Assembly: GCA_900542835.1 (NCBI GenBank) | Contig: UQPB01000085.1 | Span: 1-7,710, forward strand | Length of the DNA: 7,710 bases | Source: an uncultured Pelosinus sp. | Lineage (GTDB): Bacteria > Bacillota > Negativicutes > Sporomusales > Acetonemataceae | Direction: 5' to 3' | In this document: piece by piece, positions 1 to 5,418 of the stretch | Layout: the number at the start of each line of letters is the position of its first letter | How positions within the stretch are numbered: the stretch's first letter is position 1 | Notes under the pieces: model-generated | Databases searched by the model: none | Told to the model about the DNA's origin: nothing | Seen by the model: the letters and a program-made list of their open reading frames with translations, nothing else | Made by a program: the position numbers and the translations under genes

Positions 1-180
1 AAAACGATTCCACGGAGGACACAGAGGATACACGGAGGGCACGGAGGTTAAGTGATAATTTTCACCAATATCCATAACCCTCTGTGCACCTCAGCATCCC
101 TTGGTAGCCTCCGTGGAAACTCCGTGCCCTCCGTGGTTGGTCATCCTGGAGATAACGATTCCACGGAGGATACACGGAAA
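1..180. repeat. Cluster of CACGGAGG-type direct and inverted repeats
   Basis: This non-coding stretch lies beyond the end of the HAD gene. It is built from variants of the unit CACGGAGG with short spacers. A 17-bp direct repeat (AACGATTCCACGGAGGA) occurs at 3-19 and 154-170. A perfect 16-bp inverted repeat pairs 31-46 with 120-135. CCACGGAGG occurs at 10-18 and 161-169, and its complement at 108-116 and 128-136. The inverted copies could fold into a long hairpin in RNA or single-stranded DNA. There is no regular repeat-spacer periodicity, so it is not a CRISPR array. It resembles dispersed intergenic repeats seen in some bacterial genomes. Its function is unknown, and it could help end the leftward operon's transcript. 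Confidence 0.75.
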
Positions 181-230
181 TTTTCAATAAGCTTCCCTGC
201 CCTTTCCGGAAAACAAAGGTACCCGGAGCA

Positions 231-911
231 CTAGCCGACCGTCTCCAGCTTGGCGAAAAACGCCGCCGGCGGCGGCAGCTCCTTCACCGCCCACCAGGGT
301 GAGCAGGCCTCCAGTTCCGGCAGCGAATAGCCGCCGGTGGCAACGCCGATTGTATAAGCGCCAATGGCTTTGCCGCAGCGGATATCATTGGGAGTATCAC
401 CAATGACAAACGCGGCTGCAGCCGCCGGCAACGACTCGATCTTGCGCAGCGCCAGGGCGGCGACTTCATCACGCAGATGATGCCGGTCGCAGAAAGCGCT
501 GCGGTCAAAGTCAAAATAGTGGCTTAGCTGATAGCGGCGCATTTTCAGCTCCGCCCCGGCACGACTGTTGCCGGTAAGCAGCAGCGAAGTGTATTCCGGC
601 GAATGCTGGACAGCCTCCAGGATTTCGCTGATAAAGGGCAGTACCAGCCCTTCGCGGCGCGACAAGTGCTCGTCCAGCAGCTGTTCATAGCGGCCGGACA
701 GCGCCGCTACCTCTTCCGGCTGAGCCGGCCGTCCGCTAACGGCGGCAATGATTTCAGCCGCTATGGAATAGTCGGTCATGCCGGCTGTTTTGATCCGGCT
801 GAAATCAATTGTTGCAGACCAGATTTCGGCAGTAGCCTGTTCAAATGCAAATAAGCCGGCCTTGCCGGTACGGATCAAGGTGCCGTCAATGTCCCAAAAC
901 AGTATTTTCAG
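231..911 (-). CDS. HAD-superfamily hydrolase (phosphoglycolate phosphatase-like), CTG start
   Basis: Predicted soluble 226-residue phosphatase of HAD subfamily I, probably acting on a small phosphate ester. Motif I is FWDIDGT at the very N-terminus, with nucleophile D7 and acid/base D9. Motif II is LLTGN, with T113. Motif IV is GDTPNDI, with D172 and D176 for magnesium. A helical cap lies between motifs I and II, around residues 18-90. K157 is a possible motif III lysine. The start is chosen as CTG at 911. The frame is open back to a TAA at 963-965, yet it has no ATG, GTG or TTG before the TTG at 878, and starting there would delete motif I. A GAAAGGAG site at 919-926 sits 7 nt before the CTG. 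An ATT at 917 is the only other candidate and is too close to that site. This is the last gene of the leftward operon, 64 nt after wrbA. The substrate cannot be named; the family includes phosphoglycolate and pyrophosphate phosphatases. Confidence 0.85.
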   Translation of the reverse strand: MKILFWDIDGTLIRTGKAGLFAFEQATAEIWSATIDFSRIKTAGMTDYSIAAEIIAAVSGRPAQPEEVAALSGRYEQLLDEHLSRREGLVLPFISEILEAVQHSPEYTSLLLTGNSRAGAELKMRRYQLSHYFDFDRSAFCDRHHLRDEVAALALRKIESLPAAAAAFVIGDTPNDIRCGKAIGAYTIGVATGGYSLPELEACSPWWAVKELPPPAAFFAKLETVG

Positions 912-918
912 AGCAATT

Positions 919-926
919 CTCCTTTC
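919..926 (-). promoter_or_regulatory. Ribosome binding site deciding the CTG start of the HAD gene
   Basis: The leftward strand reads GAAAGGAG here, a strong Shine-Dalgarno match. It is 7 nt from the CTG at 911 and about 40 nt from the TTG at 878. It therefore supports initiation at CTG, which restores the catalytic DxD motif. Confidence 0.75.
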
Positions 927-927
927 A

Positions 928-964
928 AAACGCGCTGCGCAGGAAAAAGCGCAGCAGCGCGTTT
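928..964 (-). terminator. Intercistronic hairpin between wrbA and the HAD gene
   Basis: Arms at 928-940 and 949-964 (AAACGCGCTGCGC against GCGCAGCAGCGCGTTT) pair over 13 bp with a 3-nt bulge and an 8-nt loop. Read leftward, the hairpin begins 11 nt after the wrbA stop. It is followed by only four T residues, and the HAD ribosome binding site comes next. It could be a weak terminator that lowers HAD expression, an RNA-stability element, or a processing site. The short T tract argues against full termination. Confidence 0.45.
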
Positions 965-975
965 AGGTCAACCTG

Positions 976-1587
976 TTATCGGCAGAGTTTCCCGGCAATT
1001 GTCGCCACATGCCTTCCCTGAAAAGCGGCTCCCGCCAATTCGTTGGCGCTTGGCATTCTCTCGCCGCTGCCGCCGGCGATAGTGCTCGCACCGTACGGCG
1101 AGCCGCCTGTCATTTCGGCAATTGTGGTTTGGCCGTCAAAGCTGTAGGGAAGCCCGACGACCACCATGCCATGATGCAGCAGGGTCGTATGGAAACTGAG
1201 AATTGTCGATTCCTGGCCGCCGTGCTGAGTAGCGGAGCTGGTAAACACACTGCCGACCTTACCCACTAGTTTGCCTTTGGCCCATAACTGGCCGGTCGCA
1301 TCAAGAAATTGCCGCATTTGTCCGCACATATTGCCAAAACGTGTCGGCGTACCGAAAATAATCGCATCCGCCTCAGCCAGTTCGGCAACAGTGCAGACCG
1401 GTATATCCGCCATTGTTTTCTGGGCCTCAGTTGCCCTCATTGCCGTCAAAATATCTTCAGTCAGGGTCTCCGGCACCCGCCGCAGCGCGACTTCGGCGCC
1501 GGTTACTTCCCGGGCGCCGGCGGCAACCGCTTCCGCCATTTGATGGACATGACCGTATAAAGAGTAAAACACAATTAAAATTTTCAC
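976..1587 (-). CDS. wrbA: WrbA-type NAD(P)H:quinone oxidoreductase (flavodoxin fold)
   Basis: This 203-residue cytoplasmic flavoprotein is close in length to E. coli WrbA (198). The family binds FMN, forms tetramers and carries out two-electron reduction of quinones with NAD(P)H, which protects against semiquinone radicals. Visible motifs are the N-terminal strand KILIVFYS, the FMN phosphate loop SLYGHVHQMA (9-18), the isoalloxazine loop GTPTRFGNMCGQMRQF (79-94), TSSATQHGGQES (116-127), LLHHGM (136-141) and the WrbA signature GGSPYGASTIAGG (161-173). A longer reading would begin at 1683, but it overlaps nothing recognisable and lacks a good site. The GTG at 1587 is preceded by GAGGTG at 1594-1599 with 6-nt spacing. 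The gene follows the PLP enzyme by 64 nt on the same strand. Family assignment is firm. The physiological quinone is inferred. Confidence 0.95.
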   Translation of the reverse strand: MKILIVFYSLYGHVHQMAEAVAAGAREVTGAEVALRRVPETLTEDILTAMRATEAQKTMADIPVCTVAELAEADAIIFGTPTRFGNMCGQMRQFLDATGQLWAKGKLVGKVGSVFTSSATQHGGQESTILSFHTTLLHHGMVVVGLPYSFDGQTTIAEMTGGSPYGASTIAGGSGERMPSANELAGAAFQGRHVATIAGKLCR

Positions 1588-1651
1588 TGTCAACACCTCG
1601 TTTATTGAAATCCTGTCAGTCCGGTCACAGCATCCGTACAGGAACCGCTGG

Positions 1652-2785
1652 TCATCCCTGCATAGCCTGCGCAATATCTGCAATAATATCAGCCGGGTCT
1701 TCGATTCCCGCCGACAGACGAATCAGACTGGGGGTAACACCCATTTCCCGTTTCCGCTGCGGCGGCACGGAGCCATGCGACATCTTATCCGGCAGGTTGA
1801 GCATGGACTCGACACCGCCCAGGCTGTCTGCCAGCACGCACAGCTTCACGCCGGTCAGGATGCGGCCGGCCAGTTCCGGATCGCCGACATCAAAAGAGAT
1901 CACACTGCCGGCGCCATCGGCTTGCGTCTGATGCAGCCGGTAACCAGGATGGTCCTCAAAACCGAGATAATAAAGCTGCTTCACCTCCGGCTTTGACTGC
2001 AGCCAGACTGCCAGTTCGCGCGCATTGCGAGACTGGCGATCCATGCGGACTCCCAGTGTTTTTAACCCCCGCAGCAGCAGCCAGGAATCAAAAGGCCCCA
2101 GTACGCCGCCGGTGGCATTCTGCACATAGTGCAGTTCCTCTGCCAGCTTCTCTGTTTTGACGACCACAACGCCTGCCAGTACATCGCTATGGCCGCCGAT
2201 AAATTTGGTCGCACTATGGACGACAATATCCACCCCCAGCTGCAGCGGCCGCTGCAAATAAGGGGACATAAACGTGTTGTCGGCAATGGTCAGCAGGCCG
2301 CGTCTTGCCGCCAGCGCCGTCAGCGCCCGGATATCGGTCACCATCAGGGTCGGATTGGACGGCGTTTCCAGCATCAGCGCCCGGGTATCAGGCCTGATCG
2401 CCGCTTCCACAACAGCCGGATCAGAGAACTCAACATAGTCGACCGTCAGTCCGAAGCGGCTGAACAGGTTGTCCAGCACCCGCGAGGTGCCGCCATACAA
2501 ATTCCGGCTGGCGACAATATGGTCGCCGCTGCGGAACAAATGAAACACGGCTGTAAGCGCGGCCATCCCGGAACCAAAGGCAAATCCCCGGACGCCGCCT
2601 TCCAATAGCGCCATTTGTGTCTCCAGCGTATGACGGGTCGGATTATTGCCCCGCGAATACTGATAGCCGCCTTGCTGTCCGACCGTATGCTGACGAAACG
2701 TTGAGGTTTGATAGATCGGCGTATTGACCGCACCTGTTGCCGCATCCCCCTCGTCGCCATGAATGAGCAGAGTATCGATCCGCAT
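1652..2785 (-). CDS. PLP-dependent trans-sulfuration enzyme (cystathionine lyase/synthase family)
   Basis: This 377-residue cytoplasmic enzyme belongs to the Cys/Met-metabolism PLP family (fold type I), at typical full length. Visible landmarks are YSRGNNPTR (43-51), whose Y43 and R45 normally contact the PLP phosphate of the neighbouring subunit; FGSGMAA (70-76); the ring-stacking Y97 in NLYGGT; D169 in ADNTF, which binds the pyridine nitrogen; and the Schiff-base lysine K194 in HSATKFIGGHSD. Further on are SLGGVES (321-327) and the carboxylate-binding R356 in LIRLSAGIED. The motif GGVLGPFDSWLLLRGLKTL (227-245) resembles Bacillus-type cystathionine beta-lyase and gamma-lyase enzymes. Cystathionine beta-lyase, gamma-lyase, gamma-synthase and methionine gamma-lyase cannot be told apart here, so no symbol is given. 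The ATG at 2785 has GGGAGGGA at 2791-2798. It starts 22 nt after the kinase gene, so the two are probably co-transcribed. Confidence 0.93.
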   Translation of the reverse strand: MRIDTLLIHGDEGDAATGAVNTPIYQTSTFRQHTVGQQGGYQYSRGNNPTRHTLETQMALLEGGVRGFAFGSGMAALTAVFHLFRSGDHIVASRNLYGGTSRVLDNLFSRFGLTVDYVEFSDPAVVEAAIRPDTRALMLETPSNPTLMVTDIRALTALAARRGLLTIADNTFMSPYLQRPLQLGVDIVVHSATKFIGGHSDVLAGVVVVKTEKLAEELHYVQNATGGVLGPFDSWLLLRGLKTLGVRMDRQSRNARELAVWLQSKPEVKQLYYLGFEDHPGYRLHQTQADGAGSVISFDVGDPELAGRILTGVKLCVLADSLGGVESMLNLPDKMSHGSVPPQRKREMGVTPSLIRLSAGIEDPADIIADIAQAMQG

Positions 2786-2807
2786 CGTCTTCCCTCCCAA
2801 ACAGTAT

Positions 2808-3800
2808 CTATTTTTGCACCTGCCCCGACACTAATTGCCGGGTTAACGCGGCCAGCAGTTGGCTGCGCTCAATACGCCGATGCCGCCAGGCCTGCAGTAC
2901 AGTACCGCAAATCGGCGGCACTTGCGTCTCCTGCAGCCGACAGCACGGATATTGGTTCCGGATCAGTTCGGCAGCCTGCAGCCGGAAATCCGGCAGATTC
3001 TGCAGCAGGCCGCCTGCCAACAGCAGTTGAAAGCCGCGATCCTGCAAACGCAGCCGCCGGACTACAGCCGCTGCCATCGCTGCCAGCCCCCGGACCGCAT
3101 CCGCCAGAATCGCCTGTGCCCGCGAATCGCCTCCGGCCGCGAAAGCAGCCACCACCGCAGCCAGGGACGCCACCCGCTCAACCGAGAAGTGACTGCTATA
3201 AACCCAATCAACAAGTTGTTCCGGATCGGCCAGTTCCAGGTGTTCAAGCAAGGCGGCGGCAAGCCGTGAGTCTGGCTCCCGGCCGTCATACCCGCGCATA
3301 CTTTGCTGTAAAGCGGCTTTGCCAATCGCATAGCCGCTGCCGGCTGCATCGAGAAAATGTCCCCAGCCGCCTGCCCTCGCCTGCTCGCCGGCAACGGTCA
3401 TCCCACAGGCAATAGCACCGGTGCCGGCAATAAGCAGGACGCCACTGCTCTGGTCGAGAGAGCCGGCAAGCGTCATCATGCCGTCGTTATCGACAATAAC
3501 GCGGTCGCAGACAAGCCCCATTTCCCTGAGCATGCCCTGCAGCGATTGCGTCAACAGCTGTTGATCCCGCCGGGTGTCGACGCCGGCCAAGCCGAAAGCG
3601 GCAGTCTCCAGCCTGACGCGGCCGCCGATAGCGGCTTGGACGACGTCCCGCAGGCGGCTGACAGCCAAATCCAGGCCAGTATTGCGATAATTGCAGGCGC
3701 CACCCTGAGCATAGCTCAGCACAGTGCCGCGGCAGTCGCAGAGCAGGGCACGGCAGTTGCTCGCGCCGCCATCCACAGCCAGAATAACACCTGTATCCAA
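2808..3800 (-). CDS. BadF/BadG/BcrA/BcrD-type ATPase, N-acetylglucosamine kinase-like
   Basis: This 330-residue protein has the ASKHA (actin/hexokinase/Hsp70) fold and is the size of bacterial GlcNAc-kinase-like proteins. Its elements in order are phosphate-1 DGGASN (10-15), AAFGLAGVD (67-75), a DND motif (104-106) holding a likely catalytic aspartate, phosphate-2 AGTGAIACG (125-133), the GlcNAc-kinase-like loop GGWGHFLDAAGSGYAIG (144-160) and the adenosine motif LAGG (261-264). In relatives that loop usually reads GDEGSG, whereas here the D-E pair is A-A. The start is chosen as TTG at 3800 because AGGGGAG at 3809-3815 lies 8 nt upstream. An in-frame ATG at 3830 would put that ribosome binding site inside the gene as Arg-Lys-Arg codons. 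There is no signal peptide or membrane segment, and no Fe-S-binding CoA-dehydratase-activase cysteines are evident. It is first in the leftward operon. The substrate is probably an amino sugar or similar, which is an inference. Confidence 0.85.
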   Translation of the reverse strand: MDTGVILAVDGGASNCRALLCDCRGTVLSYAQGGACNYRNTGLDLAVSRLRDVVQAAIGGRVRLETAAFGLAGVDTRRDQQLLTQSLQGMLREMGLVCDRVIVDNDGMMTLAGSLDQSSGVLLIAGTGAIACGMTVAGEQARAGGWGHFLDAAGSGYAIGKAALQQSMRGYDGREPDSRLAAALLEHLELADPEQLVDWVYSSHFSVERVASLAAVVAAFAAGGDSRAQAILADAVRGLAAMAAAVVRRLRLQDRGFQLLLAGGLLQNLPDFRLQAAELIRNQYPCCRLQETQVPPICGTVLQAWRHRRIERSQLLAALTRQLVSGQVQK

Positions 3801-3992
3801 TAAACCTTCTCCCCTCTTGCGGCGTCGCATTAGGTCCGTTGCTTACCGATGTTCCGGTCTGGCCTGCGCAGCCGCCGGAGCTCTATTGGATTCATTCGCC
3901 GGCAAGCGTCAATTCCCTGCCGCCAGGATAACAGCAACAGATCTTTCCCCGCCGGGGCAGCGTGTCCCGGTACGGCAGCGATCTTCCCCGGC

Positions 3993-4021
3993 CGCATAAA
4001 AGTAAAATATCTCCTTGTCAA
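3993..4021 (-). promoter_or_regulatory. Candidate leftward promoter of the kinase operon
   Basis: The leftward strand carries a perfect TTGACA (4016-4021), a 17-nt spacer and TATGCG (3993-3998). The -35 is consensus but the -10 matches only three of six positions, so strength is uncertain. It would give a leader of about 185 nt before the kinase TTG start. Its -35 overlaps that of the divergent rightward promoter. Confidence 0.4.
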
Positions 4022-4043
4022 CAGCGAGTAAACATACTAGAAT
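4015..4043 (+). promoter_or_regulatory. Sigma-A-type promoter of the substrate-binding protein gene
   Basis: TTGTCA at 4015-4020, a 17-nt spacer and TAGAAT at 4038-4043 give five of six matches at each hexamer with ideal spacing. AT-rich sequence follows. Transcription would start near 4050, giving a leader of about 105 nt that includes a possible GCTGCCG/CGGCAGC hairpin before the gene's ribosome binding site. Confidence 0.7.
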
Positions 4044-4154
4044 AAATAAGAATAAAAGCTGCCGCTAACGTGACCGTCTCGTGCCCCGGCAGCCTCCATA
4101 AGCATCGCAGCACGCTGCCACCCATACAAAATTATGCAACAGGAGCGAATTTTA

Positions 4155-5324
4155 ATGAAAAGACAGCTAGTAAAACTGATCAGCGCGGCAACAGCGGCGT
4201 TGCTGCTGGCAGGCCTGGCATCCGGCTGCGGCCAGCAGACCAGCCAGGATATCAAGATTGGTGTCATTTACGAACTAACCGGCAATACCGCGTCCTTCGG
4301 AACGGCTGCCGCCAATGGAGCCAAGCTCGCTTTCAAAGAGATCAATGCCAATGGCGGTGTACTGGGAAAACAAATCCAGACGATCATTGCCGATAACAAA
4401 GGCGAACCGGCCGAATCGGCCAATGCGATGACCAAAGTCATTGCCCAGGACAGAGTGGTCGCCGTTACCGGCTTTACAGTCAGTTCCTGCGGCATTGCTG
4501 CCGCCACCGTAGCCGAAGCGAATAAAGTCCCCTTTGTAGCCGCCGCCACCGCCAACCGCAGAGTCACATTGAACGAGCAGACAGGCAAAGTTAAGGACTA
4601 TGTGTTCCGCGCCTGCTTTATCGATCCCTTCCAGGGCAATGTAGGCGCCAATTTTGCACTGAATAGCCTGAAGTCGAAAAGAGCGGCCGTTTTGGTTGAT
4701 AATTCCAGCGATTATAGCAAAGGCATGTCGCAGTTTTTCAAAGAATCCTTTGTCAAAGGCGGCGGTGAGATTGTCATTGAGGAAGCCTATCTGCAAAAGG
4801 ATCAGGACTTCAAATCCATTCTCACCAAAATCAAGGCCACAAACCCGGACTTATATTACCTGCCCGGCTATTACGAGGAGGTCGGCAAAATTATCAAGCA
4901 GGCGCGGGAGCTGGGAATAACCGCTCCGTTTCTCGGCGGCGACGCCTGGGATTCGCCCAAGCTGGCGGAAATCGGCGGTGCTCAGGCACTTAACAATACC
5001 CACTTCACCAATTTTTACTCGGTAGAGGACAGCAGTGCCAAATCCCAGGCTTTTGTTGCCGCTTATCAGAAAGAATACGGACAGATGCCGGACTCGATGT
5101 CAGCAATGGGCTACGACGCCGCTTATCTGCTGGTTGACGCCATCAGACGCGCTAACAGCACCGAGGCCGACAGCATCCGCAAAGCGCTGGCCGCGACCGA
5201 GAACTTTCAAAGTCTCAGCGGTGACATGAAGCTGTCGCCAACCCATGATGCCATCCGCAACGCCGTTATTATTGAAATGAAAGATGGCAAACAGGTATAT
5301 AAAGAAACCGTAAAGCCGCTATAA
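4155..5324 (+). CDS. Lipoprotein substrate-binding protein, branched-chain amino acid/amide ABC family (LivK-like)
   Basis: This 389-residue precursor belongs to the type I periplasmic binding fold family (Peripla_BP_6), which feeds Liv/HAAT-type ABC importers. The N-terminus MKRQ plus a hydrophobic stretch (residues 8-22) and ASGC at 22-25 form a lipoprotein signal with C25 as the lipidated residue. Position -3 is Ala rather than Leu, which is mildly atypical. The mature start DIKIGVIYELTGNTASFG (32-49), followed by GAKLAFKEINANGG (55-68) and the IIADNKG segment (77-83), is diagnostic of the family. So are later segments such as NPDLYYLPGYYEEVGKIIKQARELGI (230-255) and GYDAAYLLVDAI (319-330). 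The ATG at 4155 is chosen because AGGAG at 4141-4145 is 9 nt upstream. An in-frame ATG at 4134 would place that site inside the gene. No permease or ATPase genes adjoin it, and a terminator follows immediately, so it is monocistronic. The ligand could be leucine/isoleucine/valine, another amino acid, an amide or an aromatic acid. Confidence 0.93.
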   Translation: MKRQLVKLISAATAALLLAGLASGCGQQTSQDIKIGVIYELTGNTASFGTAAANGAKLAFKEINANGGVLGKQIQTIIADNKGEPAESANAMTKVIAQDRVVAVTGFTVSSCGIAAATVAEANKVPFVAAATANRRVTLNEQTGKVKDYVFRACFIDPFQGNVGANFALNSLKSKRAAVLVDNSSDYSKGMSQFFKESFVKGGGEIVIEEAYLQKDQDFKSILTKIKATNPDLYYLPGYYEEVGKIIKQARELGITAPFLGGDAWDSPKLAEIGGAQALNNTHFTNFYSVEDSSAKSQAFVAAYQKEYGQMPDSMSAMGYDAAYLLVDAIRRANSTEADSIRKALAATENFQSLSGDMKLSPTHDAIRNAVIIEMKDGKQVYKETVKPL

Positions 5325-5368
5325 TAAAAAACCTGCCGCGCACGCGCGGCAGGTTTTTTATTATAGCG
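5317..5368. terminator. Bidirectional intrinsic terminator, perfect 25-bp inverted repeat
   Basis: Arms 5317-5341 and 5344-5368 are perfectly complementary around a central AC. The core is CCTGCCGCGC/GCGCGGCAGG flanked by A6 on the left and T6 on the right, and the outer arms are AT-rich. Both strands therefore read as a GC-rich hairpin followed by a T run. It should stop transcription of the rightward binding-protein gene and of the leftward chemoreceptor gene, whose stop is at 5419-5421. The left arm contains the last codons of the binding protein and its tandem TAA TAA stops. Confidence 0.93.
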
Positions 5369-5418
5369 CGGCAGAAGCCGCAGGAGTGCTTACAGTTTTA
5401 CGGACTGTGAACAGCGGT

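Larger units (their letters stand above)
3801..4154. other. Divergent intergenic control region
   Basis: This 354-bp gap separates the leftward kinase operon from the rightward binding-protein gene. It contains overlapping divergent promoter candidates near 3993-4043. In the leftward leader, a 7-bp inverted repeat pairs 3951-3957 with 3986-3992. An imperfect direct repeat GATCTT(T)CCCCG occurs at 3940-3951 and 3980-3990, and a short palindrome CCCCGCCGGGG lies at 3947-3957. In the rightward leader, GCTGCCG at 4058-4064 can pair with CGGCAGC at 4087-4093. I looked for SAM, T-box, lysine, cobalamin and c-di-GMP riboswitch cores and saw none. A 63-codon leftward frame at 3830-4021 is not convincing as a gene. 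Confidence 0.6.

Noticed and set aside
1..180. Possible CRISPR array in the left repeat cluster
   Set aside because: The repeats are short and degenerate and occur in both orientations without uniform spacers, and there are no cas genes in the window.
199..213. CCTTTCCGGAAAA shared between the left end and 7599-7611
   Set aside because: A 13-bp match containing a self-complementary 10-mer is within chance expectation for a window of this size. Neither copy flanks a mobile element.
52..234. Rightward 60-codon frame across the left repeats
   Set aside because: It is a low-complexity product of the repeat cluster with no ribosome binding site, and its stop region overlaps the HAD gene end.
1588..1683. 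N-terminal extension of WrbA to 1683
   Set aside because: The extra 32 residues are not WrbA-like, and a strong GAGGTG sits 6 nt before the internal GTG that gives the family's usual N-terminus.
3830..4021. Leftward 63-codon frame whose TAA overlaps an ATG (TAATG) upstream of the kinase
   Set aside because: It has no recognisable protein, its start lies on the proposed -35 element, and the overlapped ATG is not the likely kinase start because a ribosome binding site and TTG follow it.
3801..4154. SAM riboswitch or T-box expected before a sulfur amino acid gene
   Set aside because: I saw no S-box core and no T-box GGTGG/antiterminator motif on the leftward strand, and the first gene is a kinase.
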